From Saprospiraceae bacterium (lineage in GTDB: Bacteria > Bacteroidota > Bacteroidia > Chitinophagales > Saprospiraceae): a stretch of 64,000 nucleotides of DNA. The notes under the pieces are model-generated. The model did not search any database, was not told the DNA's origin, and saw only the letters and a list, made by a program, of their open reading frames with translations. The position numbers were made by a program, and so were the translations under genes. Below, piece by piece: positions 15,945 to 25,126 of this stretch (positions are counted from its first letter, which is position 1; each line of letters begins with the position of its first letter). Location: positions 124,001 through 188,000 of the forward strand of contig JADKBS010000013.1 in the NCBI GenBank assembly GCA_016714985.1, in the 5' to 3' direction.

Positions 15945-17921
15945 ATGCAGCAACCACCCATTTTCCGCTTAGGCATCGTCATGGCAGGGGCAGTCTCGGC
16001 AGGGGCCTATACTGCTGGCGTTATGGACTATCTGTTCGAGACCCTTGAAATCTGGGAACAGAAAAAGCGCACCAACCGCCGCATCCTCGCCGAATGTGGC
16101 GATGACTGGGAAAAGGCCAAGGAGAACCCCGATTTCGAGGCCAGCCTGCCCATGCACCAAGTGGTGCTGGAGGCACTTGCTGGCGCTTCAGCTGGTGGCA
16201 TGACGGCAGGCATCACGGCCCTTTCCATGTTCGAGGGTTTCCATTTTTACGATGAAAACTCGGATAACAAGCTGAACCGGCTCTACCGCTCTTGGGTCAA
16301 CCTTAATGACGAGGCAGGGAAGCCCACTTTCGAACAAATGCTCGACGTCTCGGACATAATCGAGGACAAAACGGTCAGTTCCTTGTTGAACTCCAAGCCC
16401 ATTGACATCATCGCCGACCGCCTGGACAACATCAAAGTAAACCGCCAATTGGAAGACCTAGGCTACGTGTCGCCGAACCTGAACCTCATCCTCACGCTTT
16501 GCAGCCTTCGGGGCATACCGATTGACATCAACTTCAACACCCGCACCGTGGAGCCGCCCACCAAGGAGGAGGTGAGGACGAAAATGGTGGTACCAAAACA
16601 GGAAATCCCGGCTACGGCCCCTGCCCACCGTATGTTCCTGCACAAGGGGGTCGGGCAGTTCACCTTCAATAGTAATCAACAAAGGCAGGTGGATGAACAC
16701 ATCCTCTCGATTGACCCAACGGTAAAGGAACACCGAAAAATGCTCATCGAAGTAGCCAAGGCGACTGGGGCATTTCCCGTAGGACTAAAGCACCGGGTGC
16801 TCGAAATGCCCGATGGGAAGTATGTGCAGGCACAGGTGCGCAGGATATTCGGTATGGAGCGACAAGACCGCTTCAAGGTGGCCGTTGACCCCGACAAGCC
16901 CTTCAAGTTCGTGGCAGTGGACGGCGGGGCCATCAATAATGAGCCGATTGGCGAAGTGGACAATATCCTTGAAGACCTGTATGACCAAGATCGCCAGAAC
17001 GGCATGGCCGACGAATACTACAAAAACTTCGGCATCATCATGATTGACCCTTTCCCCGATTTCGAAACGACAGAAGAGGCGGAAGGCCAAGAGTCGCTGA
17101 CGACGATACCCTTCAAGTTGTTCGGCGCATTGAGAAGCCAGGCCATGCTTAAGGAGGGCGACATCCGCCGGGGATTTCGGGGCATTGACTATACCCGTGG
17201 CCTCATTTTCCCCAGCAAGAAGAACCCCAATACCGGGAAGCCTAAGAAATTCGCCATCGCATGTGCCTCCTTGGATGGTTTTGGCGGGTTCTTGAGCCGT
17301 GATTTCCGGCACCATGACTTCCTCTTGGGGCGTCGAAATTGCCAATCATTCATCCGCAAGTTCTTTACCGTGCCTGAGACAAGTCCCGTGCTCGGCCAAT
17401 GGACGCCAGAAATGAAGGAACGCTTCGCCGTCCAGTATGAGGGCGATGACCGTCTCTACTACCCTATCATCCCCGATGCGAGGAGCTATAGCCAGGAAAA
17501 TGACGAAACGGCCCTACAACCACCTCCTGAAGTCAGTATCTCCGCCGCAGCGGTGTGCAAATTTTATCCTGCCTTGAAACGGCGCACCGAAAAAGTACTG
17601 CGTTTCTACTTCAACCCGCCGGGCATGATTTATGGCAAAAAAACCACCAAAAAGGAGGCGATGAAGGAGAAAAAAGACCGGGCAATAGGCCGTATGATCA
17701 ACCAGCACACAGGCGGTTTTTTCAGCGATGCAAAGGGTTGGCTCGCCATCATCGTGGTATCTATCCTACTTCTGCCATTGATTCCCATACTGTTGTTCCT
17801 GGCTGTGGTGCCCGTGCTTTACGTGTTGTTGATGAGCATCATTGCCGCCTATGTTGCGAAGCAAACGGTCTTGAAAACGATACTTAAGGACTTGAAAGAG
17901 AAGCAGTTGTTGAAAGGGTAG
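15945..17921 (+). CDS. Patatin-like phospholipase with C-terminal membrane helices
   Basis: A 658-residue patatin-fold protein. The oxyanion-hole region is GIVMAGAVSAGAYTAGV (residues 10-26), the nucleophile elbow GASAGG (about 79-84, Ser in GxSxG), and the catalytic Asp is in VDGGAINNEP (about 325-334). Near the C-terminus are two hydrophobic helices (AIIVVSILLLPLIPILLFLAVV and LYVLLMSIIAAYVA), so it is likely an inner-membrane-anchored lipid acyl hydrolase. It is much longer than minimal patatins (about 300 residues) and matches the large DUF3376-like bacterial type in outline. Transcribed alone, between the T9SS gene (divergent) and sucA. Confidence 0.85.
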   Translation: MQQPPIFRLGIVMAGAVSAGAYTAGVMDYLFETLEIWEQKKRTNRRILAECGDDWEKAKENPDFEASLPMHQVVLEALAGASAGGMTAGITALSMFEGFHFYDENSDNKLNRLYRSWVNLNDEAGKPTFEQMLDVSDIIEDKTVSSLLNSKPIDIIADRLDNIKVNRQLEDLGYVSPNLNLILTLCSLRGIPIDINFNTRTVEPPTKEEVRTKMVVPKQEIPATAPAHRMFLHKGVGQFTFNSNQQRQVDEHILSIDPTVKEHRKMLIEVAKATGAFPVGLKHRVLEMPDGKYVQAQVRRIFGMERQDRFKVAVDPDKPFKFVAVDGGAINNEPIGEVDNILEDLYDQDRQNGMADEYYKNFGIIMIDPFPDFETTEEAEGQESLTTIPFKLFGALRSQAMLKEGDIRRGFRGIDYTRGLIFPSKKNPNTGKPKKFAIACASLDGFGGFLSRDFRHHDFLLGRRNCQSFIRKFFTVPETSPVLGQWTPEMKERFAVQYEGDDRLYYPIIPDARSYSQENDETALQPPPEVSISAAAVCKFYPALKRRTEKVLRFYFNPPGMIYGKKTTKKEAMKEKKDRAIGRMINQHTGGFFSDAKGWLAIIVVSILLLPLIPILLFLAVVPVLYVLLMSIIAAYVAKQTVLKTILKDLKEKQLLKG

Positions 17922-18043
17922 AAAAAACAATATCTAGATTCCACATCATCCCTAAACCTACCGATATTTGGGCCGTTTTGGAAACAGCCAAGCGAATTGG
18001 CCGTTTCCATACCAAGTCTTTTCGCAATTTTTTAGCAGGGCTT

Positions 18044-18084
18044 GGGAGGAGAGAGAAAAAATTCCATTTTTTCTCTCTCCTCCC
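18044..18084. repeat. Perfect 18-bp purine/pyrimidine palindrome upstream of sucA
   Basis: GGGAGGAGAGAGAAAAAA, a 5-nt loop, then TTTTTTCTCTCTCCTCCC. All 18 positions pair. It lies 93 nt upstream of the sucA start and 123 nt after the patatin stop, with no U-tract outside the stem, so it is not a classical terminator. A close relative lies at 56478-56518. Confidence 0.7.
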
Positions 18085-18176
18085 ACGTATTGTGGTCTTT
18101 TTTGGGGAAATTTTTCAATTTACCCAAAAAACACCACCTGCTAATTAGTTACGACTTTTCAATCTCAACCATAAAA

Positions 18177-20936
18177 ATGACTGATTTCTCATTCATTGCA
18201 AATGCACATCCCTCGTACATAGATTCACTCTACGAGCAATACCTCAGCAACCCCGAATCCGTTGAGCAAGGCTGGCGGCTGTTTTTCAAGGGCTTTGACT
18301 ATGGCGGCAGCAACGGCGGCATTCCGACCAATGGCACCGTACCCAGCCAAAACGGCCATGCCCCCGACATCAGCGACCACGATGAGCTTAGGGTCGTAGC
18401 ACTCATCATCGCCTACCGCAACCGTGGGCACCTCAAGAGCACGACCAACCCGCTCAAGGCCCGCAAAAATCGCCACCCTTTCCTCGACCTCGCCGACTTT
18501 GGACTGACCGAGGTCAGCCTCGACAAACCCTGCCTGGCAGCCAAAGAGGTTGGTCTGGCAGAAGGCTCCTCGCTGCGCCAAGTTATTGAGAAACTGGAGA
18601 AAATGTACTGTGGCAACATCGGCTTCGAATACCACCACATCCAAGATCGCCACAAGCGCCGTTGGCTGCGGGACCGCATCGAAGCCCAAGCTGTTGAAAA
18701 ACAATGGGGTTTGAGCTTGGATGAGAAGAAGCGCATTCTTGAAAAACTGAACGGCGCCACGGTGTTCGAGCAGTTTTTGCATAAAAAGTTTGTTGGCCAA
18801 AAACGCTTCTCGCTGGAAGGTGGCGAGACAACCATTGCCGCATTGGATGCCATTATCACTGCCGGGGCCGACCAAGGCGTGGAGGAGGTGGTGTTCGGCA
18901 TGGCGCACCGGGGCCGCCTCAATGTGCTGGCCAATATTTTGGGCAAAACCTACGAGCAAATTTTCACCGAGTTCGAAGGCGAAATGCCCGAAGACCAGAG
19001 CTTCGGCGATGGCGACGTGAAGTACCACCTCGGCTTCTCCTCGCAAGTGACCACTCCGAACGGCAAGCAAGCCTACCTGAAACTGGTTCCAAACCCATCG
19101 CACCTCGAAGCGGTGAACCCTGTGGTAGAGGGCTTCGCAAGGGCCAAGGCCGATGTGCTCTACGGCAGTGAATACGACCGCATTCTACCCGTGCTAATAC
19201 ACGGTGATGCGGCAGTGGCCGGACAAGGTATCATTTACGAATGCCTTCAAATGAGCCTTTTGGAGGGCTACGCAACTGGCGGAACCGTCCACTTCGTCAT
19301 TAATAATCAAATCGGCTTCACCACCGACTGGGAGGACGCCCGCTCCTCAACCTACTGCACGAGCGTGGCAGCCACAGTGCAGGCACCCGTCTTCCATGTG
19401 AACGGCGACGACCCAGAGGCCGTGGTCTTTGCCTGTAAACTGGCGATGGAATACCGTCAGAAATACAACGCCGACGCCTTTGTGGACATGGTCTGCTACC
19501 GCAAACACGGACACAACGAGGGCGACGACCCGAAGTTCACGCAGCCGACCCTTTACGACATCATCAATGTACACAAGGACCCCCGCACCATTTTCAGCGA
19601 GCGCCTCATCGCCCGGGGCGACCTGCAAAAAGAAATGGCCGAGGCCATGGAAAAGGAGTTCTGGAACGAACTCCAAAGCCGCCTCGACAACTTGAAACAG
19701 AACAAGTTGCCCTACCAGTACCAAGAGACGGAACTGGCTTGGAAGGCACTGCGCAAGACTACCACACCGGAGGATTACGACCAATCGCCAGAGACAGGTA
19801 TCGAGCCAAAGGTGCTGGACAAAATCCTCAAACACCTGCACCAATACCCGAAGGACTACAAGGCCGTGAACAAGTTCGACCGCATCCTGAAAAGCTCGAG
19901 GGCCATGTGGGAAAGCGGCAGGCTCGACTGGGCCTTGGGCGAACTCAGTGCCTACGGCTCGCTGCTGCTGGAGGGCAACGACGTACGCCTCAGTGGGCAG
20001 GACGTGAAGCGGGGCACTTTTTCGCACCGCCATGCCGTGCTGCACGAGGAGGAGACCAACCGGGAGTACAATCGCCTAGATGGCTTGGATGATAAGCAGG
20101 GCAAATTCCGCATTTTCAACTCGCTGCTCAGCGAGTACGGTGTGTTGGGCTTTGAATATGGCTACTCCCTCGCCCGCCCCGATGCCTTGGTGATTTGGGA
20201 GGGCCAGTTCGGCGATTTCTTCAACGGTGCACAGACGATGGTTGACCAGTTCATCATGTCCGCCGAGCGCAAATGGCAGCGGATGAGCGGGCTTTGTATG
20301 TTCTTGCCACATGGCTACGAGGGCCAAGGCCCAGAGCACAGCAGTGGCAGGGTGGAGCGTTTCTTGCAGAACTGCGCACGTTACAATGTGACCGTGGCCA
20401 ATGTGACCACGCCCGCCAACCTTTTCCACCTGTTGCGCCGCCAGTTGGCACGCCCATTCCGCAAGCCACTGATCCTGATGACACCCAAGAGCGGCCTTCG
20501 ACACCCAGAAGTGGTATCTGAACTGAAGGACTTCCACACAGGCACCCGCTTCCAAGAGGTGATTGACGATGCTGGCGCAAAAGCGGCCAAGGTGAAAACG
20601 CTGCTGCTCTGCACGGGCAAGGTCTATTTCGACCTCCTGGACAAGCAACGCAACGACAAACGTGACGATGTGGCCATCGTTCGCCTCGAGCAGCTTTACC
20701 CGCTGCCGGAGAAGCAGTTGGATGCCATTTTTGCGAAGTATAAAAATGCCAAAGTACGCTGGGTACAAGAAGAACCTGCCAACATGGGTTCGTGGATGTA
20801 CCTCCTATTCCAGTTCAATGGCAAGCGCACATTTGAACTGGTATCCAGGGAAACAGCAGCCTCTCCAGCTGTTGGCTTCAAGAAGAAGCACGACCAGCAG
20901 CAGGCGGAGTTGGTGGGGAAGGCGTTTGAGAAATAG
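18177..20936 (+). CDS. sucA: 2-oxoglutarate dehydrogenase E1 component
   Basis: A 919-residue thiamine-diphosphate-dependent E1 subunit that decarboxylates 2-oxoglutarate and passes the succinyl group to SucB (E2). Visible: N-terminal E2-binding segment YIDSLYEQYLSNPESVEQGW, FGMAHRGRLNVLANIL, HGDAAVAGQGIIYE, and the ThDP/Mg region RKHGHNEGDDPKFTQP. The C-terminal transketolase-like part ends LVGKAFEK. The ATG at 18177 starts the E2-binding segment; the longer open frame from 18042 only reads through the palindrome. No sucB follows in the window; a terminator does. Confidence 0.96.
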   Translation: MTDFSFIANAHPSYIDSLYEQYLSNPESVEQGWRLFFKGFDYGGSNGGIPTNGTVPSQNGHAPDISDHDELRVVALIIAYRNRGHLKSTTNPLKARKNRHPFLDLADFGLTEVSLDKPCLAAKEVGLAEGSSLRQVIEKLEKMYCGNIGFEYHHIQDRHKRRWLRDRIEAQAVEKQWGLSLDEKKRILEKLNGATVFEQFLHKKFVGQKRFSLEGGETTIAALDAIITAGADQGVEEVVFGMAHRGRLNVLANILGKTYEQIFTEFEGEMPEDQSFGDGDVKYHLGFSSQVTTPNGKQAYLKLVPNPSHLEAVNPVVEGFARAKADVLYGSEYDRILPVLIHGDAAVAGQGIIYECLQMSLLEGYATGGTVHFVINNQIGFTTDWEDARSSTYCTSVAATVQAPVFHVNGDDPEAVVFACKLAMEYRQKYNADAFVDMVCYRKHGHNEGDDPKFTQPTLYDIINVHKDPRTIFSERLIARGDLQKEMAEAMEKEFWNELQSRLDNLKQNKLPYQYQETELAWKALRKTTTPEDYDQSPETGIEPKVLDKILKHLHQYPKDYKAVNKFDRILKSSRAMWESGRLDWALGELSAYGSLLLEGNDVRLSGQDVKRGTFSHRHAVLHEEETNREYNRLDGLDDKQGKFRIFNSLLSEYGVLGFEYGYSLARPDALVIWEGQFGDFFNGAQTMVDQFIMSAERKWQRMSGLCMFLPHGYEGQGPEHSSGRVERFLQNCARYNVTVANVTTPANLFHLLRRQLARPFRKPLILMTPKSGLRHPEVVSELKDFHTGTRFQEVIDDAGAKAAKVKTLLLCTGKVYFDLLDKQRNDKRDDVAIVRLEQLYPLPEKQLDAIFAKYKNAKVRWVQEEPANMGSWMYLLFQFNGKRTFELVSRETAASPAVGFKKKHDQQQAELVGKAFEK

Positions 20937-20993
20937 AGGGTGAGAGGAGTGAGAGGAGTGAGAGGGTGAGAGGAGTGAGAGGAGTGAGAGGGT
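20937..20993. repeat. GTGAGAGGA tandem repeat after sucA
   Basis: The words GAGAGGAGTGAGAGGAGTGA and GAGAGGGT alternate five to six times directly after the sucA stop and before its terminator. Confidence 0.6.
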
Positions 20994-20994
20994 G

Positions 20995-21034
20995 AAAAAA
21001 GCCCCGTCAGTGAAGGTTCGCTGGCGGGGCTTTT
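20995..21034 (+). terminator. Intrinsic terminator of sucA
   Basis: GCCCCGTCAG (21001-21010) pairs with CTGGCGGGGC (21021-21030) around a 10-nt loop, followed by TTTT and preceded by an A-run. It could also serve the convergent gene ending at 21130. Confidence 0.8.
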
Positions 21035-21129
21035 GCGTTAATCCCCAAGCCCGCCAACCTCGGCTTTTCGTGGTTGACCAAGGACGAGGCGGTTGTGCAA
21101 AGGCGAAATGATTTTAATCCACTGATTTT

Positions 21130-22191
21130 TCAGAACATCGCAAAACTGATGACCGCCAAAATCACGAACGAGGCGATACCAAGAATAGCGTAGGCAAAGG
21201 TCAATAGGAAATACTTGATACTCGTCTTCCAAAAACCCTGCTTGTACACCCGTTTCATAGCAATAAAAGGATAAAATAGGCTAACTAATATCGAAATTGT
21301 TATTAACCAGCCAGGCGGCTGTTGCTTGAACATCAGTGTCAAAAAGAAAATGAAGAAAGTGGTGGCATGTACATGCAGGTTGAAAACGAAATGCTCGTAG
21401 TAGAGGAAAGGCTTACGAATGTACAATAGCTTCAACACCAAGGCCATCAATGGCATGAGCACCAGCAGCATCCATATCACGTTCCCAAACATATACTGAA
21501 GGTACTCGTTGATGCCTCCCTTCATCATCCGAGCAGTACGGGAAAGAAAAAGCCTGTCCCAATAGCCCGTCACATGGTATTTGGCCAATAAAGAATCAAC
21601 GGAAAGTTCCATGAGGTCCTTGCTGGAGACCTTCACGCCCTTTATTCTTCCATCGAACAAATTAATGCCAAAGCTAGTACTGTCACGGTCTGCGCTGGAG
21701 TCATGCAAAATGCCTACCCTGGCTGAAAAACTGTCCACCGCTTGAATGGCCACGGGATTGCTTAATCCTTTTGTGTATTCCAACCGAAGTGAATCAAGAT
21801 GTTCGTATGTTTTCTTGGTGAGGTGCTCTCGCTCCATCTCCGCTCTTACCTTCTCCATTTGGGCGTAGCCATCGCCCTGCTTGTACCTGACAGTAAGTAC
21901 GGAAATCAAAGCCAATCCCGTGAACAGAAACAGCCTTAGCGGATGATAATACTGCACATGCTTCCCCTCAAAATACTCGGTTGTGAGCTTACCGGGCAAA
22001 ACCATTGCCCGAAGGGTACTGAAAATACGGTTGTCGAGGTTGAAAAGGGTGGCAATGGTCTCCGATACCATTTCCCCAAAGGTGAGGCGGCCATCATGGT
22101 TTTTCTGGCTACACTGAGGGCAGAAACGGGCGTCTTCAGGGAGCGGTGTGCTACAGTTTCGGCAGCGGTGGATTGGCGTTTCGTTTTCCAT
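21130..22191 (-). CDS. DUF3667-family membrane protein with zinc ribbon
   Basis: A 353-residue membrane protein. N-terminal zinc ribbon CRNCSTPLPEDARFCPQC (about residues 10-27), then the DUF3667 hallmark VLPGKLTTEYFEGKH, the first membrane segment LRLFLFTGLALISVLTV, a soluble domain, and three or more helices (VIWMLLVLMPLMALVLKLLY, TTFFIFFLTLMF, WLITISILVSLFYPF, FAYAILGIASFVILAVI). The function of the family is unknown. The ATG at 22191 is preferred over 22209, which sits within the -7 box at 22207-22214. It is followed by the region convergent with sucA. Confidence 0.85.
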   Translation of the reverse strand: MENETPIHRCRNCSTPLPEDARFCPQCSQKNHDGRLTFGEMVSETIATLFNLDNRIFSTLRAMVLPGKLTTEYFEGKHVQYYHPLRLFLFTGLALISVLTVRYKQGDGYAQMEKVRAEMEREHLTKKTYEHLDSLRLEYTKGLSNPVAIQAVDSFSARVGILHDSSADRDSTSFGINLFDGRIKGVKVSSKDLMELSVDSLLAKYHVTGYWDRLFLSRTARMMKGGINEYLQYMFGNVIWMLLVLMPLMALVLKLLYIRKPFLYYEHFVFNLHVHATTFFIFFLTLMFKQQPPGWLITISILVSLFYPFIAMKRVYKQGFWKTSIKYFLLTFAYAILGIASFVILAVISFAMF

Positions 22192-22206
22192 GAAGGTTGT
22201 TTGGGC

Positions 22207-22214
22207 CAAAATTA
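22207..22214 (-). promoter_or_regulatory. -7 promoter box of the DUF3667 gene
   Basis: CAAAATTA on the plus strand is TAATTTTG on the minus strand, fitting TAnnTTTG, 16 nt before the chosen ATG. Confidence 0.45.
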
Positions 22215-22269
22215 GAAACCAACTTGGCTATGGCATTTTTTTTCGACAAAATGAACCTTTCTGAAAGCA

Positions 22270-22304
22270 AAAGGGGCACGACCAATGCTAAGTCGTGCCC
22301 CTTT
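22270..22304. terminator. Hairpin terminator downstream of the sugar phosphate isomerase gene
   Basis: AAAGGGGCACGAC (22270-22282) pairs perfectly with GTCGTGCCCCTTT (22292-22304). It lies 6 nt beyond the stop of the minus-strand gene ending at 22310. The U-tract is short. Confidence 0.65.
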
Positions 22305-22309
22305 CTGGC

Positions 22310-23236
22310 TTATTTCAGCACATTGCCCTTGAGCCATTTCATGCTCCGGCTGAGGCTGTCAAATGCGTCAGCAGGGTTGTCGTGCTCAATCATCGGATAG
22401 ACGAGGCCCGCCTTTTTCGCATGTTTGAAGATGCGCTTGAAGTCAATGATACCATCGCCCACGGGTTTGAGGGCCAGCTTTTCCTTGTCAATGTCCTTGA
22501 CATGGAACAACGGGAAGCGACCGGGGTGCGCCTTGAACAAGGCCACGGGGTCAACGCCCGCCTTCGTCACCCAAGCCAAGTCCAACTCGAAGTTCATTAG
22601 GCTGCCGGGTATCTGCTTCGCAAACACATCGAAGGGGCGGCTGTCGCCAATGGTCTTGAACTCCCAATCGTGGTTATGATACACCAGCTTCAGCCCAGCC
22701 TTCTTGCAGGCTTCGCCGGTGCGGGTTAAAACCTGCACGGCCTCGGCCACTTCCTCCGGCGTATTGGTCGGGATATTGGCGCAAACAAGGTACTCAATGC
22801 CGCCTTCCGCCACGCCGTCCACCAGTTCCTGCATGTTCTCTTTCAGGTTCTTCATCGGCGGAATCTTGATGGGATTGCCGTTCTCATCGGTTGGGGGCTT
22901 GGTGCCGGGAGGCAGCTTGAACGGCGCACCGATGACGTGGTGCGAGCGCCATGTCATGCCCAAGTCCTTGAGCATTTTTGAAAAATCCTTAGCCGATTTG
23001 CCATAAAAACCACCCTGCCGACTGAAGGCCGATTCGATGTTCTTATAGCCGATGTCGGCCAATTTTTTCAAGCTGCCCTGCGTATCCTGGTCAATCACCG
23101 CCATGAGGGTGTAAAGTTGAACGCCGGGCTGGTAGCCGTACTTTTTTTCTAAAAGCTCAAAGCCCAAGTTGCCGAAGGCAACTGCACCCAGTGCAGCTGC
23201 GCCGGATTGCTGTAGGAAGATCCTTCTGTTTTGCAT
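22310..23236 (-). CDS. Exported sugar phosphate isomerase/epimerase (xylose isomerase-like TIM barrel)
   Basis: A 308-residue protein. The N-terminus MQNRRIFLQQSGAAALGAVAF is a Tat-like signal with a basic patch, then hydrophobic stretch. The rest is an AP-endonuclease-2-type TIM barrel: GVQLYTLMAV, VYHNHDWEF (metal-site HNHxxE-like), NFELDLAWVTKAG and FPLFHVKDID, with EHDNPAD near the end. Proteins of this type act on sugars in the periplasm; the substrate is unknown. It is 21 nt downstream of the dienelactone-hydrolase-like gene on the same strand, so the two are probably one operon, both with export signals. Confidence 0.85.
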   Translation of the reverse strand: MQNRRIFLQQSGAAALGAVAFGNLGFELLEKKYGYQPGVQLYTLMAVIDQDTQGSLKKLADIGYKNIESAFSRQGGFYGKSAKDFSKMLKDLGMTWRSHHVIGAPFKLPPGTKPPTDENGNPIKIPPMKNLKENMQELVDGVAEGGIEYLVCANIPTNTPEEVAEAVQVLTRTGEACKKAGLKLVYHNHDWEFKTIGDSRPFDVFAKQIPGSLMNFELDLAWVTKAGVDPVALFKAHPGRFPLFHVKDIDKEKLALKPVGDGIIDFKRIFKHAKKAGLVYPMIEHDNPADAFDSLSRSMKWLKGNVLK

Positions 23237-23257
23237 GATACTTTATTTTATTGAATG

Positions 23258-24112
23258 TCAACCGTTTAAATGCTTCGCAAAAAACGCCAGCGTTCTTTCC
23301 CATGCCAGTTTCGCCGCCGCCTCGTTGTACCTAGCTTGTGAGGTATCATTGTGAAAAGCGTGCTGCACACCGGGGTACAAATGCTGCTCGTAACGGATAC
23401 CATTCGCCTTCAACGCCTCCTCGTAAGCCGCCATGCCAGCATTCACCCGTTCGTCCATCTCAGCGTAGTGGAGCTGCACGGCGGCCTTGATTTTCGGCAC
23501 ATCGGCGGCTTCTGGTTGGCGACCGTAGAAGGCCACGGCAGCCTTTAGGTTCGGTATGTTCACCGCCAGACTGCTGGCCATCGCACCGCCCCAGCAGAAG
23601 CCAACGCAGCCGAATTGGCCGTTACAATCCTCCCTTTTTACCAAAAAATCAATGGCCCGGATGAAGTTCTGCAACGAGTCCTCCTGCTTCAAGGTTTGGA
23701 AAAGTGACCGTGCCTCGTCCTCGTTGGCAGGAGTGCCACCCAGCGGAGCGAGGGCATTCGGCGCAAGGGCGAGATAGCCAGCCTTCGCTGCCCTTCGAGC
23801 AACGTCCTCGATATGGGCGTTCAATCCCCGGTTCTCATGGATGACCACGATAGCAGGGTATTTCTTCTTCTTTTTTGGCCTTGCCAAATAGGCTTTCATC
23901 TCTCCCTGAGCGCCCGCCCAAGTGACGTACTCGGTGTGAAGGTCGTCACCCTGCGTCCGATTGGCGGGGGTGCAGCCCGTTTCAATCAGGGGCAAAACAG
24001 CCAATGCTGCCGCCATGCCGCCCGTCAGCTTGGCGAGGCGTTCGAGGAACACCCGCCGGGGCAGGGGCTTGTGGGTGTATTCGTCGTAGAGGTTGATGAT
24101 TTGCTGGTCCAT
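23258..24112 (-). CDS. Dienelactone hydrolase family protein, exported
   Basis: A 284-residue alpha/beta hydrolase. After the N-terminal segment PLPRRVFLERLAKLTGG, a Tat-like twin-arginine signal followed by a hydrophobic run (MAAALAVLPLIETGC), comes the DLH fold: VIHENRGLNAHIEDVARR, nucleophile Cys in GCVGFCWGGAMA (GxCxG), Asp in YAEMDERVN, His in YPGVQHAFHND. A possible lipobox-like Cys (ETGC) follows the signal. The natural substrate is unknown. It is the first of two exported-enzyme genes in a row. Confidence 0.87.
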   Translation of the reverse strand: MDQQIINLYDEYTHKPLPRRVFLERLAKLTGGMAAALAVLPLIETGCTPANRTQGDDLHTEYVTWAGAQGEMKAYLARPKKKKKYPAIVVIHENRGLNAHIEDVARRAAKAGYLALAPNALAPLGGTPANEDEARSLFQTLKQEDSLQNFIRAIDFLVKREDCNGQFGCVGFCWGGAMASSLAVNIPNLKAAVAFYGRQPEAADVPKIKAAVQLHYAEMDERVNAGMAAYEEALKANGIRYEQHLYPGVQHAFHNDTSQARYNEAAAKLAWERTLAFFAKHLNG

Positions 24113-24125
24113 AGTTGAGATAGTT

Positions 24126-24911
24126 TTATTTTAGCGTACCGTTTATCTTTTGAATAAGCGCCGCAGTTTTGACGTATAATCCACGCTCGGGCCGTTCAAA
24201 GATTTCCAAATGATGCTCTGCCATGTCACGGATAAAATTGAGTTCAGCCACGATTTGACGATTCCCCTTCAATTGTAGAATCAGGCCGGGGGCAGCTGCG
24301 AGGGTGTTCGGTGTCAGGCCGATGGACTTTAGGGCCGTTACCAAATTCTGCTGCGCTAAAAGGACATCGTTGTTGGTGCTCAGTGCTTTTCTGGCAGCAA
24401 CATAATGCCTATTGATAGCGCTTCGCAGCGTCAAATCCTGTATCACCTGTATTTTTGAGGTGGAAATCATTTCTTGGAATGTCACTTCATTGTGGTCAAA
24501 AATACGCGGACTCAACAGCCTCGTAATTGCCAACCCTAAGCTGTCATTTGTCCAATCTTGGTTAATCGGCTCTATCTCGGCAGCTTTTTTTAGCAGGAAT
24601 TTCGGTTCAAAATTAGCCGAACTGTCGCCCATCTGTTCGAGTACCCAAGTGGAGATGGCGATGCGTTTGTAAGCAAACAAATTGGCTTCTTTGATGTCCA
24701 CATTGTCCATGCTCAGGTCCTCTACCAGCCTCGAAAGGTAGATTTTTTCATCTTGTCTATCTTTTTCCCATTGGCGACGGTTGTTGATGGCAAGTGCGAT
24801 GAGGATACCCATCACAACCAGTATGATTTCCCCGATAGCATACACCAAATACTTTTGGAGACGCCCCTCATCCAGCAAGGTTTTCCTTAATCTTCTATAG
24901 ACTCCCAGCAT
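24126..24911 (-). CDS. DUF6090-family membrane-anchored protein
   Basis: A 261-residue protein with the DUF6090 hallmark N-terminus: LRKTLLDEGRLQKYLVYAIGE, then one membrane helix (IILVVMGILIALAINN). The remainder (about 210 residues) is a mostly helical soluble domain on the far side of the membrane. Function unknown; the family is widespread in Bacteroidota, often in several copies per genome. It precedes the hydrolase pair on the same strand with a 13-nt gap, so it may be the first gene of that operon. Confidence 0.8.
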   Translation of the reverse strand: MLGVYRRLRKTLLDEGRLQKYLVYAIGEIILVVMGILIALAINNRRQWEKDRQDEKIYLSRLVEDLSMDNVDIKEANLFAYKRIAISTWVLEQMGDSSANFEPKFLLKKAAEIEPINQDWTNDSLGLAITRLLSPRIFDHNEVTFQEMISTSKIQVIQDLTLRSAINRHYVAARKALSTNNDVLLAQQNLVTALKSIGLTPNTLAAAPGLILQLKGNRQIVAELNFIRDMAEHHLEIFERPERGLYVKTAALIQKINGTLK

Positions 24912-24928
24912 GGCAACAAGTTATAGCT

Positions 24929-25084
24929 CACGCCGCCAAATTTTGGGCATTAGTACCTCTGTTGATAAAAGGTTGATAAAGGTTGATGAGGTTGATTATC
25001 CGGCCGCTGGCAGAACCCTTATCAACCACATCAACCCTTATCAACCATGCTCAAAACATGGCGGCCCACATTATACATTATAAG
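24929..25084. repeat. Palindromic element, copy 2 (GGTTGATAAAGG core)
   Basis: Left arm TTATAGCTCACGCCGCC then AAATTTTGGGCATTAG; core of TTGATAAAGG/GTTGATGAGG words; then GAACCCTTATCAACC words; right arm reversed reads GCCGCCATGTTTTGAGC. Arms and core match copy 1 at 4731-4866. It lies between the DUF6090 and GH3 genes. Confidence 0.65.
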
Positions 25085-25126
25085 CTACTTGAGGCAGCGA
25101 ACACAGTTCGTCACCTCATTCTGACG

